Assembly (NCBI GenBank): GCA_009937425.1
Contig: JAACFO010000015.1
Span: 1 to 54,034 of the forward strand
Origin: Gammaproteobacteria bacterium
GTDB taxonomy: Bacteria > Pseudomonadota > Gammaproteobacteria > HK1
DNA: 54,034 bases
Direction: 5' to 3'
Shown: piece by piece, positions 16,983 through 26,601 of the stretch
How positions within the stretch are numbered: position 1 is the stretch's first letter
Layout of the letters: each line of letters begins with the position of its first letter
The notes under the pieces: generated by a model
Seen by the model: only the letters and a program-made list of their open reading frames with translations
Databases searched by the model: none
What the model was told of the DNA's origin: nothing
Program-made: the position numbers and the translations under genes

Positions 16983-18797
16983 TCACGACGCCACGCGGGA
17001 GGCGCGTTTGCGCTCGTGCTCCTTTAGAAGTTTCTTGCGCAGGCGAATCTTCGCCGGCGTTACCTCCACCAGCTCGTCATCGTCGATGATCTCCAACGCC
17101 TGCTCGAGAGTAAGCCGCATCGGCGGCGTCAAAAGGATATTCTCGTCGGTGCCGGCGGCACGAATATTCGTCAAGTGCTTGGCTTTCATGGGATTGACAA
17201 CCAGATCGTTGGCGCGGGCATGAATGCCGATAATCATACCTTCATAGATATCCTCGCCGGGGCCGACGGTGAGCTTGCCACGTTCCTGCAGATTAAACAG
17301 CGCGAAGCCAACACTCTTGCCGGCCGAGTTCGACACCAGGGCGCCGTTACCTCGTTGGGCGATGTTTCCCTCGCTGCACGGTCCGTAGTGAGAGAAATTA
17401 TGGTAGATAAGCCCGGTGCCGGAGGTGCTGGTGAGAAAGTCAGTGCGAAAACCGATGAGGCCGCGCGCCGGAATCGTATAGTCCAGGCGCACGCGACCGC
17501 GGCCGTCGGGGCGCATGTCGCTGAGCGCACCGCGCCGTGCGCCCAGCAGCTCCATGATCGTCCCTTGGTTGCGCTCTTCGACATCGACGATAAGCTGCTC
17601 GAATGGCTCACAGAGCTGGCCGTCGATGTCCTTTAGAATCACCCGCGGACGGGAGATGGCAAGCTCGTAGCCCTCGCGTCGCATGTTCTCGATGAGTATT
17701 GCCAAGTGCAACTCACCGCGCCCGGAGACCAGAAAGCGATCCGCGTCGCCGGTCTCGTCCACGCGCAATGCCACGTTGTGGATGAGCTCGCGCATGAGCC
17801 GTTCTCGTATCTGGCGGCTGGTAAGAAACTTGCCGTCGCGCCCGGCCAGGGGCGAGGTGTTGACGAGAAAGTCCATGCTTACCGTGGGCTCGTCCACAGT
17901 CAGCGGCGGCAGTGCTTCGGGGCAAGCCGGATCGCACAGGGTGTCGGATATATTCGGCGCTTCGACACCGGTCACCGCGACAATGTCCCCGGCCGAAGCC
18001 GATTCGGTCTCGATTCGCTCGAGGCCTTCGGAGCGCAGCACTTGAAGAACCCGGGCGTTGCGCATCGCGCCGGTCCTGCTGACCACTGTGACTGGCGTAT
18101 TTGTCCGCACCGAGCCCCGCTCGATGCGCCCGATCCCGATTGCACCAACGTAGCTGGAATAGTCGAGACTGCTCACCTGCATCTGAAAGGGACCGTCACG
18201 ATCCACTTGCGGCGGCGGCACATGCTCGACGATGGTCTCCAGCAGGGTGGTCATGTCTTCGCCCATGGATTTCGGATCAAGGCCCGCGAAGCCGTATAGG
18301 GCCGACGCATATACAACAGGGAAATCCAGCTGCTCATCGCTGGCATCCAGCTTGTCGAAGAGATCGAATGTCTCGTTGAGCACCCAGTCCGGGCGTGCGC
18401 CGTCGCGATCGATCTTGTTGATCACGACGATGGGGTTAAGACCCTGGGCGAATGCCTTCTGCGTCACGAAACGGGTCTGCGGCATTGGGCCCTCTACCGC
18501 ATCCACCAGCAACAACACTGAGTCCACCATGCTCAGTACGCGCTCGACCTCTCCACCGAAATCGGCGTGCCCTGGTGTGTCGACGATGTTGATGCGGTAA
18601 TTCCGCCAGCTGATCGCCGTGGTCTTGGAGAGGATCGTGATGCCCCGCTCACGCTCGATTTCATTGCTGTCCATGGCGCGTTCGATTGGCGCGGCGCGTG
18701 CGTCCAAGGTTCCCGATTGCTGCAACAGCCGGTCGACCAGGGTCGTCTTACCGTGATCGACATGGGCGATAATGGCAATGTTGCGCAACGTTTCCAC
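16983..18797 (-). CDS. typA: Translational GTPase TypA/BipA
   Basis: About 604 aa, close to the usual 605-610. The G domain shows G1 [10 protein letters not shown], the switch-region RGITI, G3 [13 protein letters not shown]4 [10 protein letters not shown] and G5 YASALYG, followed by EF-G-like domains and the TypA C-terminal domain with RARGLIGF-type sequence. TypA binds the ribosome and supports 50S assembly, especially in the cold and under stress. GTG at 18797 ([19 protein letters not shown]) aligns with known starts; the frame is open far upstream but that part is antisense-like sequence inside the DUF924 gene. It follows that gene by 46 bp. Confidence 0.96.
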   Translation of the reverse strand: METLRNIAIIAHVDHGKTTLVDRLLQQSGTLDARAAPIERAMDSNEIERERGITILSKTTAISWRNYRINIVDTPGHADFGGEVERVLSMVDSVLLLVDAVEGPMPQTRFVTQKAFAQGLNPIVVINKIDRDGARPDWVLNETFDLFDKLDASDEQLDFPVVYASALYGFAGLDPKSMGEDMTTLLETIVEHVPPPQVDRDGPFQMQVSSLDYSSYVGAIGIGRIERGSVRTNTPVTVVSRTGAMRNARVLQVLRSEGLERIETESASAGDIVAVTGVEAPNISDTLCDPACPEALPPLTVDEPTVSMDFLVNTSPLAGRDGKFLTSRQIRERLMRELIHNVALRVDETGDADRFLVSGRGELHLAILIENMRREGYELAISRPRVILKDIDGQLCEPFEQLIVDVEERNQGTIMELLGARRGALSDMRPDGRGRVRLDYTIPARGLIGFRTDFLTSTSGTGLIYHNFSHYGPCSEGNIAQRGNGALVSNSAGKSVGFALFNLQERGKLTVGPGEDIYEGMIIGIHARANDLVVNPMKAKHLTNIRAAGTDENILLTPPMRLTLEQALEIIDDDELVEVTPAKIRLRKKLLKEHERKRASRVAS

Positions 18798-18843
18798 GCC
18801 AGCTACGACCTGGCCTGGCTGTGCGTCCCTGGCGTCGCGATTA

Positions 18844-19473
18844 TTATTGTCCAAAGCGGGGTGCGTCGTCGGCCAGGTAGGCGTCTTCGTCGGCCGTACA
18901 CGCACGGCCGAGGACAGCGTTTCGGTGCGGAAAGCGCCCGAACCTCTCGATGATGTCCCGGTGTTGGCGGGCGTAGCCGGCATTCGCCAGCAGTTGCGCG
19001 CGCAGCTCCTCGGGTGCTTCAACGGCGAGTGCCTCGAAGTGCTGTACCGAAAGGTGTTGAACACGCCGATCCTCGGCGTGCTCCATGGGTAGATAGAAGA
19101 AGGTGCGCTCGATGGGCGACAGCTGTCGGTCATGGCCCTTCTCTATGCCTTCTGTGCAAGCAGCCAGAGCACGCGCATCCTGCTGATATGCCGCTGCTGT
19201 GCCTCGGTAAACGTTCCGCGAGAATTGGTCCAGCAGCACAATCAGCGCCAGTCGGGCGCGGGGCGACTCCAGCCAGTTATCAAGTTCTCCACTCGAGGCC
19301 GACGCGAGTGTCGCGGCGAAACGCTTGGTACACTCGCGATCGAAGGGTGCACCGCCCTGGAACCAGATCCGATTGCGTCGCGCGATGGCTTCCGGGCCCG
19401 TCTCGGCATCCGCGAACCAGAAGCCGAGCACATCCTCGGCGTCAGCGACGCTGTTAATCGTTTCCGTCGTCAT
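18844..19473 (-). CDS. DUF924 family protein
   Basis: About 209 aa, all helical, with family marks EDVLGFWFADAE, RIWFQGGAPFDREC, IVLLDQFSRNVYRG, FFYLPMEHAED and RFGRFPHRN. DUF924 proteins have a TPR-like alpha-solenoid fold; no reaction is established. ATG at 19473 was chosen (MTTETINSV). A TTG at 19494 overlaps the nfeD stop codon and would add seven residues. It lies between nfeD and typA on the same strand and is probably co-transcribed with both. Confidence 0.9.
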   Translation of the reverse strand: MTTETINSVADAEDVLGFWFADAETGPEAIARRNRIWFQGGAPFDRECTKRFAATLASASSGELDNWLESPRARLALIVLLDQFSRNVYRGTAAAYQQDARALAACTEGIEKGHDRQLSPIERTFFYLPMEHAEDRRVQHLSVQHFEALAVEAPEELRAQLLANAGYARQHRDIIERFGRFPHRNAVLGRACTADEDAYLADDAPRFGQ

Positions 19474-19490
19474 GGCAGCAGTCGCAGAGC

Positions 19491-19940
19491 TCAATCGGCA
19501 ATGGCCGCGCTGAGCACGACCCCATCCACGCCATTGATGATGACCTTGGTACCGGCCTCACAATCTTCACAGGTAATTTTCCAAGTCGAATCGTCCACCT
19601 GAATTTTGCCTTGACCGTTCACTACCGGCTCTATCAGCGTAAAAATCCGTCCGACATACTGCTGCCCCCGCTGATTAAGATTCGGCAGGTCGGTCTCCAG
19701 CGGATGCGCAGTGAGATAGCGGCGCGCGACGACCACGCTGGCAACCGACAGTATCGCAAAAAAGAGCAGCTGAATTTCCCAGGAAATTCCCGGAATCAAC
19801 CACAGAACGCAGCCGACGATAGCCGCCGAGATCCCCAGCCAGAGGAAAAACACGCCGGGCGCGAATACCTCGATGATGGCGAGCACGACACCAAGCACCA
19901 GCCAGTGCCAGAATGCCAAACTCTCGAGAAACTCGGTCAT
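19491..19940 (-). CDS. NfeD-family membrane protein
   Basis: 149 aa: three or four membrane helices (FWHWLVLGVVLAIIEVFAPGVFFLWLG onward) and a C-terminal OB-like domain starting near GQQYVGRIFTLIEPVVNG. This is the short NfeD type without a protease domain, which typically pairs with a stomatin/band 7 protein. The pairing is seen here: its ATG overlaps the stop of the qmcA-like gene (TAATG). The two proteins probably form a membrane microdomain complex of the QmcA-YbbK kind. Confidence 0.92.
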   Translation of the reverse strand: MTEFLESLAFWHWLVLGVVLAIIEVFAPGVFFLWLGISAAIVGCVLWLIPGISWEIQLLFFAILSVASVVVARRYLTAHPLETDLPNLNQRGQQYVGRIFTLIEPVVNGQGKIQVDDSTWKITCEDCEAGTKVIINGVDGVVLSAAIAD

Positions 19941-20869
19941 TACTCCGTACCGTCCTTCTTGGCGAAGGCCGACTTGGCGAGCTCGCCGATACCCCCGAGA
20001 GCGCCGATGAGGCTGCTGGCCTCCAGGGGCATGAAGACTATCTTATCGTTCTGTGTCGTGGCCATTTCCTTGACGGCATCCACGTATTTCTGCGCGACAA
20101 AATAGTTGATGGCCTGGACGTCACCGCTCTCGATGGCCTTCGAGACCATGTGGGTGGCCCGCGCTTCCGCCTCCGCGAGCCGCTCGCGGGCTTCGGCATC
20201 CCGGAACGCTGATTCCTTTCGGCCCTCCGCCTCCAGTATCGCGCCCTGCTTCTCGCCCTCGGCGCGCAGGATCTCGGATTGCCGCTCGCCCTCGGCCTCG
20301 AGAATGACGGCGCGCTTCTCGCGCTCTGCCTTCATCTGCCGGGCCATGGAATCCACCAGATCTCTGGGCGGAGCGATGTCTTTGATCTCGATGCGGGTCA
20401 CCTTCACGCCCCAGGGCGAAGTGGCGTCGTCGACGATGCTCAAAAGGCGCTGATTAATGACGTCGCGTTTCGACAGCAGCTCATCGAGGTCCATGGAGCC
20501 CATGACAGTACGGATGTTGGTCATGGTCAGATTGACGATCGCGTGGGTCAGGTTGTTGACCTCATAGGCCGCCCGGGCCGCGCTCAACACTTGAAAGAAC
20601 ACCACGCCGTCCACCGATACCATGGCGTTATCCTTGGTGATGACTTCCTGGGTCGGCACGTCCAGTACCGTCTCCATCATGTTCATCCTCGCGCCGATCT
20701 GATCGAACACCGGGATGATGATGTGCAGTCCGGGATCGAGGGTCTTGGTGTAGCGGCCGAAGCGCTCTACGGTGTAGTTAAACCCCTGGCTGACCCGGCG
20801 AACGCCCATCACCACCAGAACGATGGCGAAGACGAGTAGTGCGATGACTACGGCTGGTGTGCCTTGCAT
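19940..20869 (-). CDS. qmcA: SPFH/band 7 (stomatin-like, QmcA-type) protein
   Basis: 309 aa. One N-terminal membrane helix ([18 protein letters not shown]) precedes the SPFH domain, with [25 protein letters not shown] and QMKAERE in the helical part, then a long Glu/Ala-rich coiled coil with repeated EGE/AEGR units. These proteins oligomerise into membrane scaffolds that hold other membrane proteins. The gene heads a translationally coupled group with nfeD, followed by the DUF924 gene and typA. Confidence 0.93.
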   Translation of the reverse strand: MQGTPAVVIALLVFAIVLVVMGVRRVSQGFNYTVERFGRYTKTLDPGLHIIIPVFDQIGARMNMMETVLDVPTQEVITKDNAMVSVDGVVFFQVLSAARAAYEVNNLTHAIVNLTMTNIRTVMGSMDLDELLSKRDVINQRLLSIVDDATSPWGVKVTRIEIKDIAPPRDLVDSMARQMKAEREKRAVILEAEGERQSEILRAEGEKQGAILEAEGRKESAFRDAEARERLAEAEARATHMVSKAIESGDVQAINYFVAQKYVDAVKEMATTQNDKIVFMPLEASSLIGALGGIGELAKSAFAKKDGTE

Positions 20870-20999
20870 CCCTGATTCTCCAAATTGGCCCGGTTGAGCG
20901 TGGGCCTTAGTATAGCGGCCAGGGAGACCGTTTGGCGGTACTTTTCGTCGTCATCCAACAGTGGCACAGTGTCGCGCAATGCAAGAAGAACAACAGTAA

Positions 21000-21584
21000 A
21001 TGGACCCCGGCGTCATCCGTGCCATGTCCCGTTGGCCGCAGGTGCCGGCCGTGTACGGCTGGTTGTCCCTGGACCGCCGCGGCCGCTGGTGCCTGCGGGG
21101 CGAGCCGATTACCCACCGGGGTGTTGTCGCGTTCATTAACAGAAATTACGCTTGCACAGGTGACGGGCAGTGGTATTTCCAGAACGGTCCACAACGGGTG
21201 TTCGCGGATCTGGATTACACACCCTGGATTTACACTCTGGATGGCTCCCGGAGCCTCATGGACCATACGGGAAATCCAGTCGGCAAGCCGCGCCGGGCGT
21301 TGATCGACGAGGAGGGGAATCTGTTACTCGTGGGTAAACGGGGCATCGGGCAGCTGTGCGATCGGGACCTGGCGCCGATTTCCGATAATTTCCGCTTCGC
21401 CGACGACAAGGTCTGTGACGAGGAGAGTATTGCGGCTTTGATTGTGGCCCGCGGCGCCGCAACGAGGGAGCGCATTTTTTTCGAATGGGACGGCACGCGG
21501 ATCGAAGTCGAGACAATCCTGCGAGAGAGGGTTGCCGGCAATTTCGGCTTCGAACCGCGACCGCAGGCCGCCGATGAAGCCTAG
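21000..21584 (+). CDS. Conserved hypothetical protein with WYFQNGPQRV motif
   Basis: 194 aa, soluble, no signal peptide. Distinctive elements are VPAVYGWLSLDRRGRW, VVAFINRNYACTGDGQWYFQNGPQRVF, DLDYTPWIYTLD and LCDRDLAPI. I associate this pattern with an uncharacterised proteobacterial family often labelled DUF2946-like, but I am not sure of that label. No catalytic motif is evident. Its end overlaps the start of the PqiA-like gene by 11 bases, so the two are translationally coupled and may work together. Confidence 0.8.
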   Translation: MDPGVIRAMSRWPQVPAVYGWLSLDRRGRWCLRGEPITHRGVVAFINRNYACTGDGQWYFQNGPQRVFADLDYTPWIYTLDGSRSLMDHTGNPVGKPRRALIDEEGNLLLVGKRGIGQLCDRDLAPISDNFRFADDKVCDEESIAALIVARGAATRERIFFEWDGTRIEVETILRERVAGNFGFEPRPQAADEA

Positions 21585-22446
21585 CGGAGTGCGCGCCTAT
21601 GTGCTCGCGCCGCTTTACTATGCTGTTGCGCTCGCGCTCGCCATCCTCATTATCGCGAACGCCAACGATGCGTCGCGGGCTTATGAATCCGTATCTGCCC
21701 ACGAGACAATTTCAGCCAAGACCGACCGTGCGCTCAGGGATATTCTGGAAACCCTGTCGCTGGGTATCTACGGCGGCGGAACGGAGCTGGCGGAACAGGT
21801 TTCGGACGCTGTGGACGTTGCCCAGTACCATGAGGCACGCGCCACGGGTACGGGGTGGTTATTGTTGGGCTTCAGCGTGGCTTTTCTGGCGGTGGTCATC
21901 GCGACCGAGGAGCGTGGGCGGCGCAATGAAAGCCCTACCATCATTCGGCATCTGTTCGGTGTGTCGAGCATTTTTCTACTCGTGGGTCTGCTCGCGCCCA
22001 TTCTCACCGTCGTCGCCCACGAGGATATCGCGCTGCTCGGGCGTGTGGTCTTGCAGTACGAATCCAAGGGCATTGTGACGACGATTCACAAGCTTTTCTT
22101 GGTCGCGAACTATTTTCTTGCGTCGCTGTTGTTGCTCTTCAGTGTAGTGCTTCCGGTTCTCAAGATTCTGCTTTCGATCGTGGCACTCGAGCTCGGGCAT
22201 TCACCTACACGGCGGGCCAGCGTACTGCTGATAAAGATCATAGGTCGTTGGTCGATGACCGACGTCTTCGTGGTCGCCGTGCTGCTTGCATTTTTGACCG
22301 CGGACACGGCGCAGCTCACCGATGCCACCCTGGGACCGGGGCTTTACTTCTTTGCCGGGTACGGACTTCTCTCGATAGCGGCGGGCCAGATGATGATAGG
22401 TTACGAGGTAAAGTCGCCGTCGCCGTCAGTGGCTGATCGTCATTGA
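21574..22446 (+). CDS. PqiA-like (paraquat-inducible protein A family) membrane protein
   Basis: About 290 aa. An N-terminal helix (VLAPLYYAVALALAILIIANA) and a periplasmic loop of about 75 residues precede four further helices. The last part, GRWSMTDVFVVAVLLAFL followed by LGPGLYFFAGYGLLSIAAGQMM, is typical of PqiA/YebS transmembrane domains. Canonical PqiA has two such domains and Cys-rich zinc ribbons; this protein has one domain and no ribbon. PqiA partners MCE proteins in lipid transport between membranes, but no MCE gene is nearby. ATG at 21574 lies inside the previous gene's end. Its 3' end overlaps the convergent pcm gene by 21 bp. Confidence 0.8.
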   Translation: MKPSGVRAYVLAPLYYAVALALAILIIANANDASRAYESVSAHETISAKTDRALRDILETLSLGIYGGGTELAEQVSDAVDVAQYHEARATGTGWLLLGFSVAFLAVVIATEERGRRNESPTIIRHLFGVSSIFLLVGLLAPILTVVAHEDIALLGRVVLQYESKGIVTTIHKLFLVANYFLASLLLLFSVVLPVLKILLSIVALELGHSPTRRASVLLIKIIGRWSMTDVFVVAVLLAFLTADTAQLTDATLGPGLYFFAGYGLLSIAAGQMMIGYEVKSPSPSVADRH

Positions 22447-23109
22447 CGAGAAGCGAACCGGGAGAATCTCCTCGACATTGAGTTGGCCACTTTCGTTCTT
22501 CTCCACGAGCATCAACTGCTGGGCGTCCTCGATGCCTGCAGGGATTACCATCTTGCCGCCGGGTTTCAACTGGCTGAGAAGGGATGTGGGAATCAGGTCC
22601 GGCGCCGCCGCTACCAGAATCTTGTCGAAGGGGGCATGCTCGGACCAGCCTTTGGACCCGTCACCGACCCGCAGCTCCACATTAATGGCGCCCTGCTCGG
22701 AAAGTCGCCGGTTCGCGCCTTCGGAAAGCTCCTCGAGGATCTCCACCGAGTAGACGCGATCGACGAGCTTTGCCAGTATTGCCGCCTGATACCCGAGACC
22801 GGTACCCACGTCGAGGACACGATCGTCCGCCTGCAGATCCAGTAGATCCGTCATGAGTGCGACAATGAATGGCTGTGATATGGTTTTGTCGTAGCCGATG
22901 GGAAGCGGGGCGTCGGCATACGCGAAGGCGCGCAACTCTACAGGGACGAATTCATGACGCGGAACTGTCCGCATCACTTCCATGACACTATCGCTCAAAA
23001 TCGCTTTGCCGGTTTCGCTACCGGCAAGCTGAGCGTGGCGTGCGATTTGCTCCACCATCTCGCGGCGTAATTCCGCGTACTGCGTTACGATGGAATCGCT
23101 CGTACTCAT
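22426..23109 (-). CDS. pcm: Protein-L-isoaspartate O-methyltransferase
   Basis: About 227 aa. The SAM-binding motif VLDVGTGLGYQAAILA, the pre-motif DLLDLQADDRVL, the substrate-gating PLPIGYDKTISQPFIVALMTD and the late KPGGKMVIP match Pcm. The enzyme methylates L-isoaspartyl residues in aged proteins so that they revert to aspartate. ATG at 23109 (MSTSDSIVTQYAELRREM) was chosen over a start at 23169. The gene is alone on its strand, divergent from an MFS transporter, and not next to surE or nlpD/rpoS as in E. coli. Confidence 0.95.
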   Translation of the reverse strand: MSTSDSIVTQYAELRREMVEQIARHAQLAGSETGKAILSDSVMEVMRTVPRHEFVPVELRAFAYADAPLPIGYDKTISQPFIVALMTDLLDLQADDRVLDVGTGLGYQAAILAKLVDRVYSVEILEELSEGANRRLSEQGAINVELRVGDGSKGWSEHAPFDKILVAAAPDLIPTSLLSQLKPGGKMVIPAGIEDAQQLMLVEKNESGQLNVEEILPVRFSSMTISH

Positions 23110-23206
23110 TATAAATAGGGAGTCAACCGTGAATGGACGGGCCAGCCTCGCGACTGATGAAGTCCGCAATTGCAGTCATGGGTGTTAGGTTGCTCCCGGG
23201 AGCTGG

Positions 23207-24535
23207 TTGGTGACGACCGCCGACGGTCATACTAACCCGGAGCCCGCGCTCGAATCCAGCAGCCTGCCGACTACGGTTCGTGCGGTTTTCTCCCTGTTGC
23301 TCAGCTACGGTCTGCTGCTTCTTGCCAACGGTTTATTCGGCACATTGCTTGGTGTGCGCAGCCAGATCGAAGGCTTCAGCACCGGGGTCGTCGGACTGAT
23401 CATGGCGGCGTATTTCCTCGGTCTTCTGCAGGGCGCTCTGCGTGCCGGCAACATTGTCGTCGTCGTCGGACATATACGTGCATTCGCCGCCTTTGCTTCG
23501 GTCATGTCCGTGACCGCGTTGCTGCATGTCATCGTCGTGGATCCAATCATGTGGTGCATCCTGCGTTTTATTTCAGGATTTTGCATGGCCGGCATGATTA
23601 TTATCACCGAAAGTTGGCTCAACGCGCGTTCGACCAACCGAACGCGTGGACAGGTGATGGCGCTTTATATGATCACAAACTACTTTTCGGCTGGATGCGG
23701 ACAGTTCATCTTAACAGTAGCGGACCCGGCCGAGTTTCAACTTTTCAGCATTGCGTCCATGATTTTCTCGCTGGCTTTGGTTCCTGTGCTTTTGACCCGA
23801 GCGACTGCACCGAATCCTCCCCAAAGAGCTCCCCTCCACCTGCGCGAACTATGGCGGACTTCTCCGCTGGGAGTGTTCGGATCATTTTGCGCGGGGTTGG
23901 TCAATGCGAGCTTTTACAGTCTGGCGCCGGTTTTCGCCTTCGGATTGGGCTTAGGCATTGGCGGAACCTCGACCTTCATGGCCTCTGTGATCTTCGGTGG
24001 GCTGTTGTTGCAGTATCCCGTCGGTCGCCTGTCCGACCGCATGGATCGGCGAAAGGTGCTGACCATGGTCGCTCTGGCGACATCGGCGGCCTGCGTCGGA
24101 ATCGTCGTGGTTTCCACATCGAACCCGAAATGGATTTATCTTGCCGGCACTGTCTATGGTGGATTTTCTTTCACCGTCTATTCTTTGTGCGCCGCCAACG
24201 CCAACGATTTTGCGCCGGCGGACAAGCTGATGCAGACAGCCAGCGGCCTGCTCACCGCCTACGGGTTCGGCGCATTCCTCGGCCCGATCGTGGCGGCTTC
24301 ATTCATGGGTTTTCTCGGGCCCGGGGGCTTGTTCATCATGAGCGCCCTGGTGTCGGGTTTTCTCGGCGGATTCGCCATATTCCGCATGCGGCGCCGGGTT
24401 TCCCCGGGCAAGGACGAACGGTCGCGAACCATCACCATGCCCGGCGGCCAGTTTACGTCCGGTGAGATTTACGCGAGCATGCGCAACGCCATGGACCGGG
24501 ATCTGGCCAGTATGAGCGGCGCCCGCCGGCGTTAG
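23207..24535 (+). CDS. MFS transporter (YcaD-like)
   Basis: 442 aa with 12 predicted membrane helices in two halves and a central loop near RATAPNPPQRAPLHLREL. The MFS signature appears in the second half as GRLSDRMDRRKVL; the first half starts FSLLLSYGLLLLANGLFGTLLGVRSQIEGFSTGVVG, like YcaD and related sugar or metabolite porters. The substrate is unknown. The start is TTG at 23207 or GTG at 23210, with GGGAGC just upstream. It is divergent from pcm and convergent with the 2OG oxygenase gene, with a strong palindrome between. Confidence 0.9.
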   Translation: MVTTADGHTNPEPALESSSLPTTVRAVFSLLLSYGLLLLANGLFGTLLGVRSQIEGFSTGVVGLIMAAYFLGLLQGALRAGNIVVVVGHIRAFAAFASVMSVTALLHVIVVDPIMWCILRFISGFCMAGMIIITESWLNARSTNRTRGQVMALYMITNYFSAGCGQFILTVADPAEFQLFSIASMIFSLALVPVLLTRATAPNPPQRAPLHLRELWRTSPLGVFGSFCAGLVNASFYSLAPVFAFGLGLGIGGTSTFMASVIFGGLLLQYPVGRLSDRMDRRKVLTMVALATSAACVGIVVVSTSNPKWIYLAGTVYGGFSFTVYSLCAANANDFAPADKLMQTASGLLTAYGFGAFLGPIVAASFMGFLGPGGLFIMSALVSGFLGGFAIFRMRRRVSPGKDERSRTITMPGGQFTSGEIYASMRNAMDRDLASMSGARRR

Positions 24536-24586
24536 CTCGAGCTAAATTGCAACGCATAAATGCGCGACACGGTCGTATCAGGCTAC

Positions 24587-24618
24587 GTCCCCTCCCCCTC
24601 GTCTCGAGGGGGAGGGAC
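24587..24618. terminator. Palindromic GC-rich element between convergent genes (copy 1)
   Basis: CCCTCCCCCTCG (24590-24601), a 3-base loop TCT and CGAGGGGGAGGG (24605-24616) form a 12-bp perfect stem. The arms extend by GT/AC if one extra C is skipped. There is no T tract, so this is not a classical Rho-independent terminator. Its place between the converging MFS and oxygenase genes, and a close relative at 32675-32703, suggest a repeated element that ends or insulates transcription. Confidence 0.6.
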
Positions 24619-24685
24619 AGGGTGGGGGTATAGACAAGGAGCGCTCAAGCGAAGCCACCCACGCACCGGATTTCCGCTCGTTTAC

Positions 24686-25330
24686 TTACTGCGCCGGCAG
24701 GTAGTCGTCGGACCACTTGAGCATGACGTTGAAACTGATGCTCAAGCGCGACTGCTTCGACAGATTGGGATGGACGAAGTGGTTGACGAAGGCCGGCCAC
24801 AGCAAAATCATGCCCGACGTCGGTTCTACGGTATATTCGGGCTCGATGTACGGATCGCCCTTGATGGCTGTCATGTTCGCGCAGGCCCGGGGATCGTAAA
24901 GGGTTAGACGGCCTGGCCTGACGTCGCTGCGGGTTTCGAGATCCTCGAACTGTGCAGGTACGCGGACATAGTATGTCCCACTCAGGTACGCATGCGGGTG
25001 ATTGTGGTAGTCGTGGTAGTCGCCGAAGCGATTCACGTTAGCCCAGGCCTGAAGTGACCAGCGAATGTCGTAGTCCATTCCCAGGTGTCGGAAGTAGTCG
25101 CGCACGGTGACGTTGACGCACTCTCTCAGCCACAGGATCCCGGAGTGGTCATGGCTGAACAAATCGTCGCTGCGATAATCGGTGGTAACGTCGCGATGTT
25201 TCCGATCCAGGTCTTCAATGAACCCCGCCAGCGCCTGGTTTGCGGCTTGCGTGTCCGGCAGGGTGCGTTTGAGAATTTTCGTGGGCCAAAGACTCACGAA
25301 GCCATCATTCGTTTCGTGCACGTGTTTCAT
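24686..25330 (-). CDS. Putative 2OG-Fe(II) oxygenase (TIGR02466-like)
   Basis: About 214 aa. The core AWANVNRFGDYHDYHNHPHAYLSGTYYVRVP, then PGRLTLYDPR, GMILLWPAFVNHFVHPN and RLSISFNVML match the uncharacterised 2-oxoglutarate/iron dioxygenase family with a double-stranded beta helix. The HNHP and NHFVHP histidines are likely iron ligands and the late Arg (QSRLSISFN) would hold 2-oxoglutarate. The substrate is unknown; relatives occur in marine bacteria and phages. ATG at 25330 (MKHVHETNDGF) was chosen over a 60-codon longer frame that overlaps the divergent lipoprotein gene. Confidence 0.82.
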   Translation of the reverse strand: MKHVHETNDGFVSLWPTKILKRTLPDTQAANQALAGFIEDLDRKHRDVTTDYRSDDLFSHDHSGILWLRECVNVTVRDYFRHLGMDYDIRWSLQAWANVNRFGDYHDYHNHPHAYLSGTYYVRVPAQFEDLETRSDVRPGRLTLYDPRACANMTAIKGDPYIEPEYTVEPTSGMILLWPAFVNHFVHPNLSKQSRLSISFNVMLKWSDDYLPAQ

Positions 25331-25461
25331 AACGCTCGCCGATTGGTAAAGCGGTAGTCGAATTCTACACTCTGATCGCGTCGACCGTTGACGTAGGCTT
25401 ACCGGTCGTTGTATGAGTATCGGGGTTCCATCGGCAAGTAACCAGACTGAGGCCTCAACCG

Positions 25462-25854
25462 ATGTATGACAATTCGCACCCACCCTGCCCGCGCATACGA
25501 GTCGGCGGATCACTGACGCTGCTTCTGGTCGTTCTCATAGGGGCGATCAGCGGCTGCACCTCCCCGGCAAAATTCCGACCAGTCTCTGGCGCCGAGAATT
25601 TCCCTCCCTTTGAGGGTGAAGTGAGAATTCTGGAGAATCTGCCGCCTTCCGGGGTGTACGAGCGTGTGGGTGTGGTCGTCGTCGAGGGTGTGCTGTTTAC
25701 CAAAGACGCCAGCATGGTCGCGGCGGTCAAGCAGAAGGCGGCCGAAAACGGCGCCAACGCCGTAGTAATGCAGTCACCGATAAAGAACACGAAGAAATCG
25801 GATGGGAGTACCAACAGGAGGCTCGCCGCCTGGGCTATTCGGCTGAGAAAATAG
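25462..25854 (+). CDS. Small lipoprotein of unknown function
   Basis: 130 aa. A signal peptide with helix SLTLLLVVLIGAISGC ends in a lipobox (ISGC), so the mature protein is a lipid-anchored envelope protein of about 95 aa. The rest contains VRILENLPPSGVYERVGVVVVEG and VAAVKQKAAENGANAVVMQS. This pattern is seen in small YbjQ/DUF4156-like envelope proteins, where the ENGANAV segment is typical. No enzymatic residues are apparent. It is divergent from the 2OG oxygenase and converges with the IalB-like gene. Confidence 0.78.
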   Translation: MYDNSHPPCPRIRVGGSLTLLLVVLIGAISGCTSPAKFRPVSGAENFPPFEGEVRILENLPPSGVYERVGVVVVEGVLFTKDASMVAAVKQKAAENGANAVVMQSPIKNTKKSDGSTNRRLAAWAIRLRK

Positions 25855-25874
25855 CTGGGAAAATAGACGATGAG

Positions 25875-26417
25875 CTACTTGGGTTTGCAGGCTTTATTAA
25901 TGGCGTTGTGGGCTGCGGTAAAACCGCTGAGAGAATAAGTATCGCGAGTCTTGGTGCCGCGACCGGAGGTGCCTTCCATGATCATCGTACGACCGGCTCG
26001 CATGGCCTTCACCATGCGCGAATCGTCTTTGGCGTCATAGCTCCAGGCGGTACTGCCATCGGTATACAGGTTGTGCGCCCGTCCATCGATCGTGACGCGG
26101 ACCTCGCTGGCCTCCTTGAACGTGTATCCCGTCTCGAAACTTACTTTGTTCATTTCCCGGTCGCCGGGTCGATGGGTTACGAACACGAATACTTCACCAC
26201 GCTTCTTATATTTGCCTTCGGCCTTCTCCGGTTGACTCCACATCATGCATACGGTCTTGTCGTCCTCGGCAAAGCTCATGGCACTCCATACCTTGAAGGT
26301 ACCGAGGGATTTGTCTGCGGCGAGCGCCGTAGCTGCGACGCTCATGCCCACGGTAATGGCGAGTAACAGCGGAAGGGCCGTGCTGCGGCCGGTAAGGACT
26401 ATGGCGTGCGTATTCAT
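25875..26417 (-). CDS. Invasion-associated locus B (IalB) family periplasmic protein
   Basis: 180 aa with a signal peptide ending near SVAATALAADK. The mature domain has the IalB layout: TFKVWSAMSFAEDDKTVCMMWSQP, VFVTHRPGDREMNKVSFETGY, VKAMRAGRTMIMEGTSGRGT and DTYSLSGFTAAHNAINKAC. Two Cys residues, near the start and end of the domain, could form a disulfide. IalB was named in Bartonella for erythrocyte invasion, but the family is common in free-living proteobacteria, where its role is unknown. It is divergent from the enol-lactonase-like gene. Confidence 0.88.
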   Translation of the reverse strand: MNTHAIVLTGRSTALPLLLAITVGMSVAATALAADKSLGTFKVWSAMSFAEDDKTVCMMWSQPEKAEGKYKKRGEVFVFVTHRPGDREMNKVSFETGYTFKEASEVRVTIDGRAHNLYTDGSTAWSYDAKDDSRMVKAMRAGRTMIMEGTSGRGTKTRDTYSLSGFTAAHNAINKACKPK

Positions 26418-26601
26418 GGATTCATCGGTGGCAGGCCGAGGATGCTGAATGCGATAGGTGGAGATTAACAGAAACCGGCGGCTCGTTGGCTATGGCGCAA
26501 CGCCCATCTGCCGGGCCCGAAACCCGGCGCTGGTGTATTATGCAGCCGTCGTTGGACCTCCAGGGCGGTGGACCCGGAGGCCGCCAACCGGAGGAGGGGT
26601 C

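Noticed and set aside
18798..19133. N-terminal extension of TypA by about 112 residues
   Set aside because: The extension reads over the DUF924 gene in another frame and has no similarity to TypA; a GTG at 18797 gives the standard start and length.
20954..20970. TGGCAC in the gap upstream of 21000 as a sigma-54 site
   Set aside because: The GC doublet is not at the required ten-base distance from GG, and no TTGC follows.
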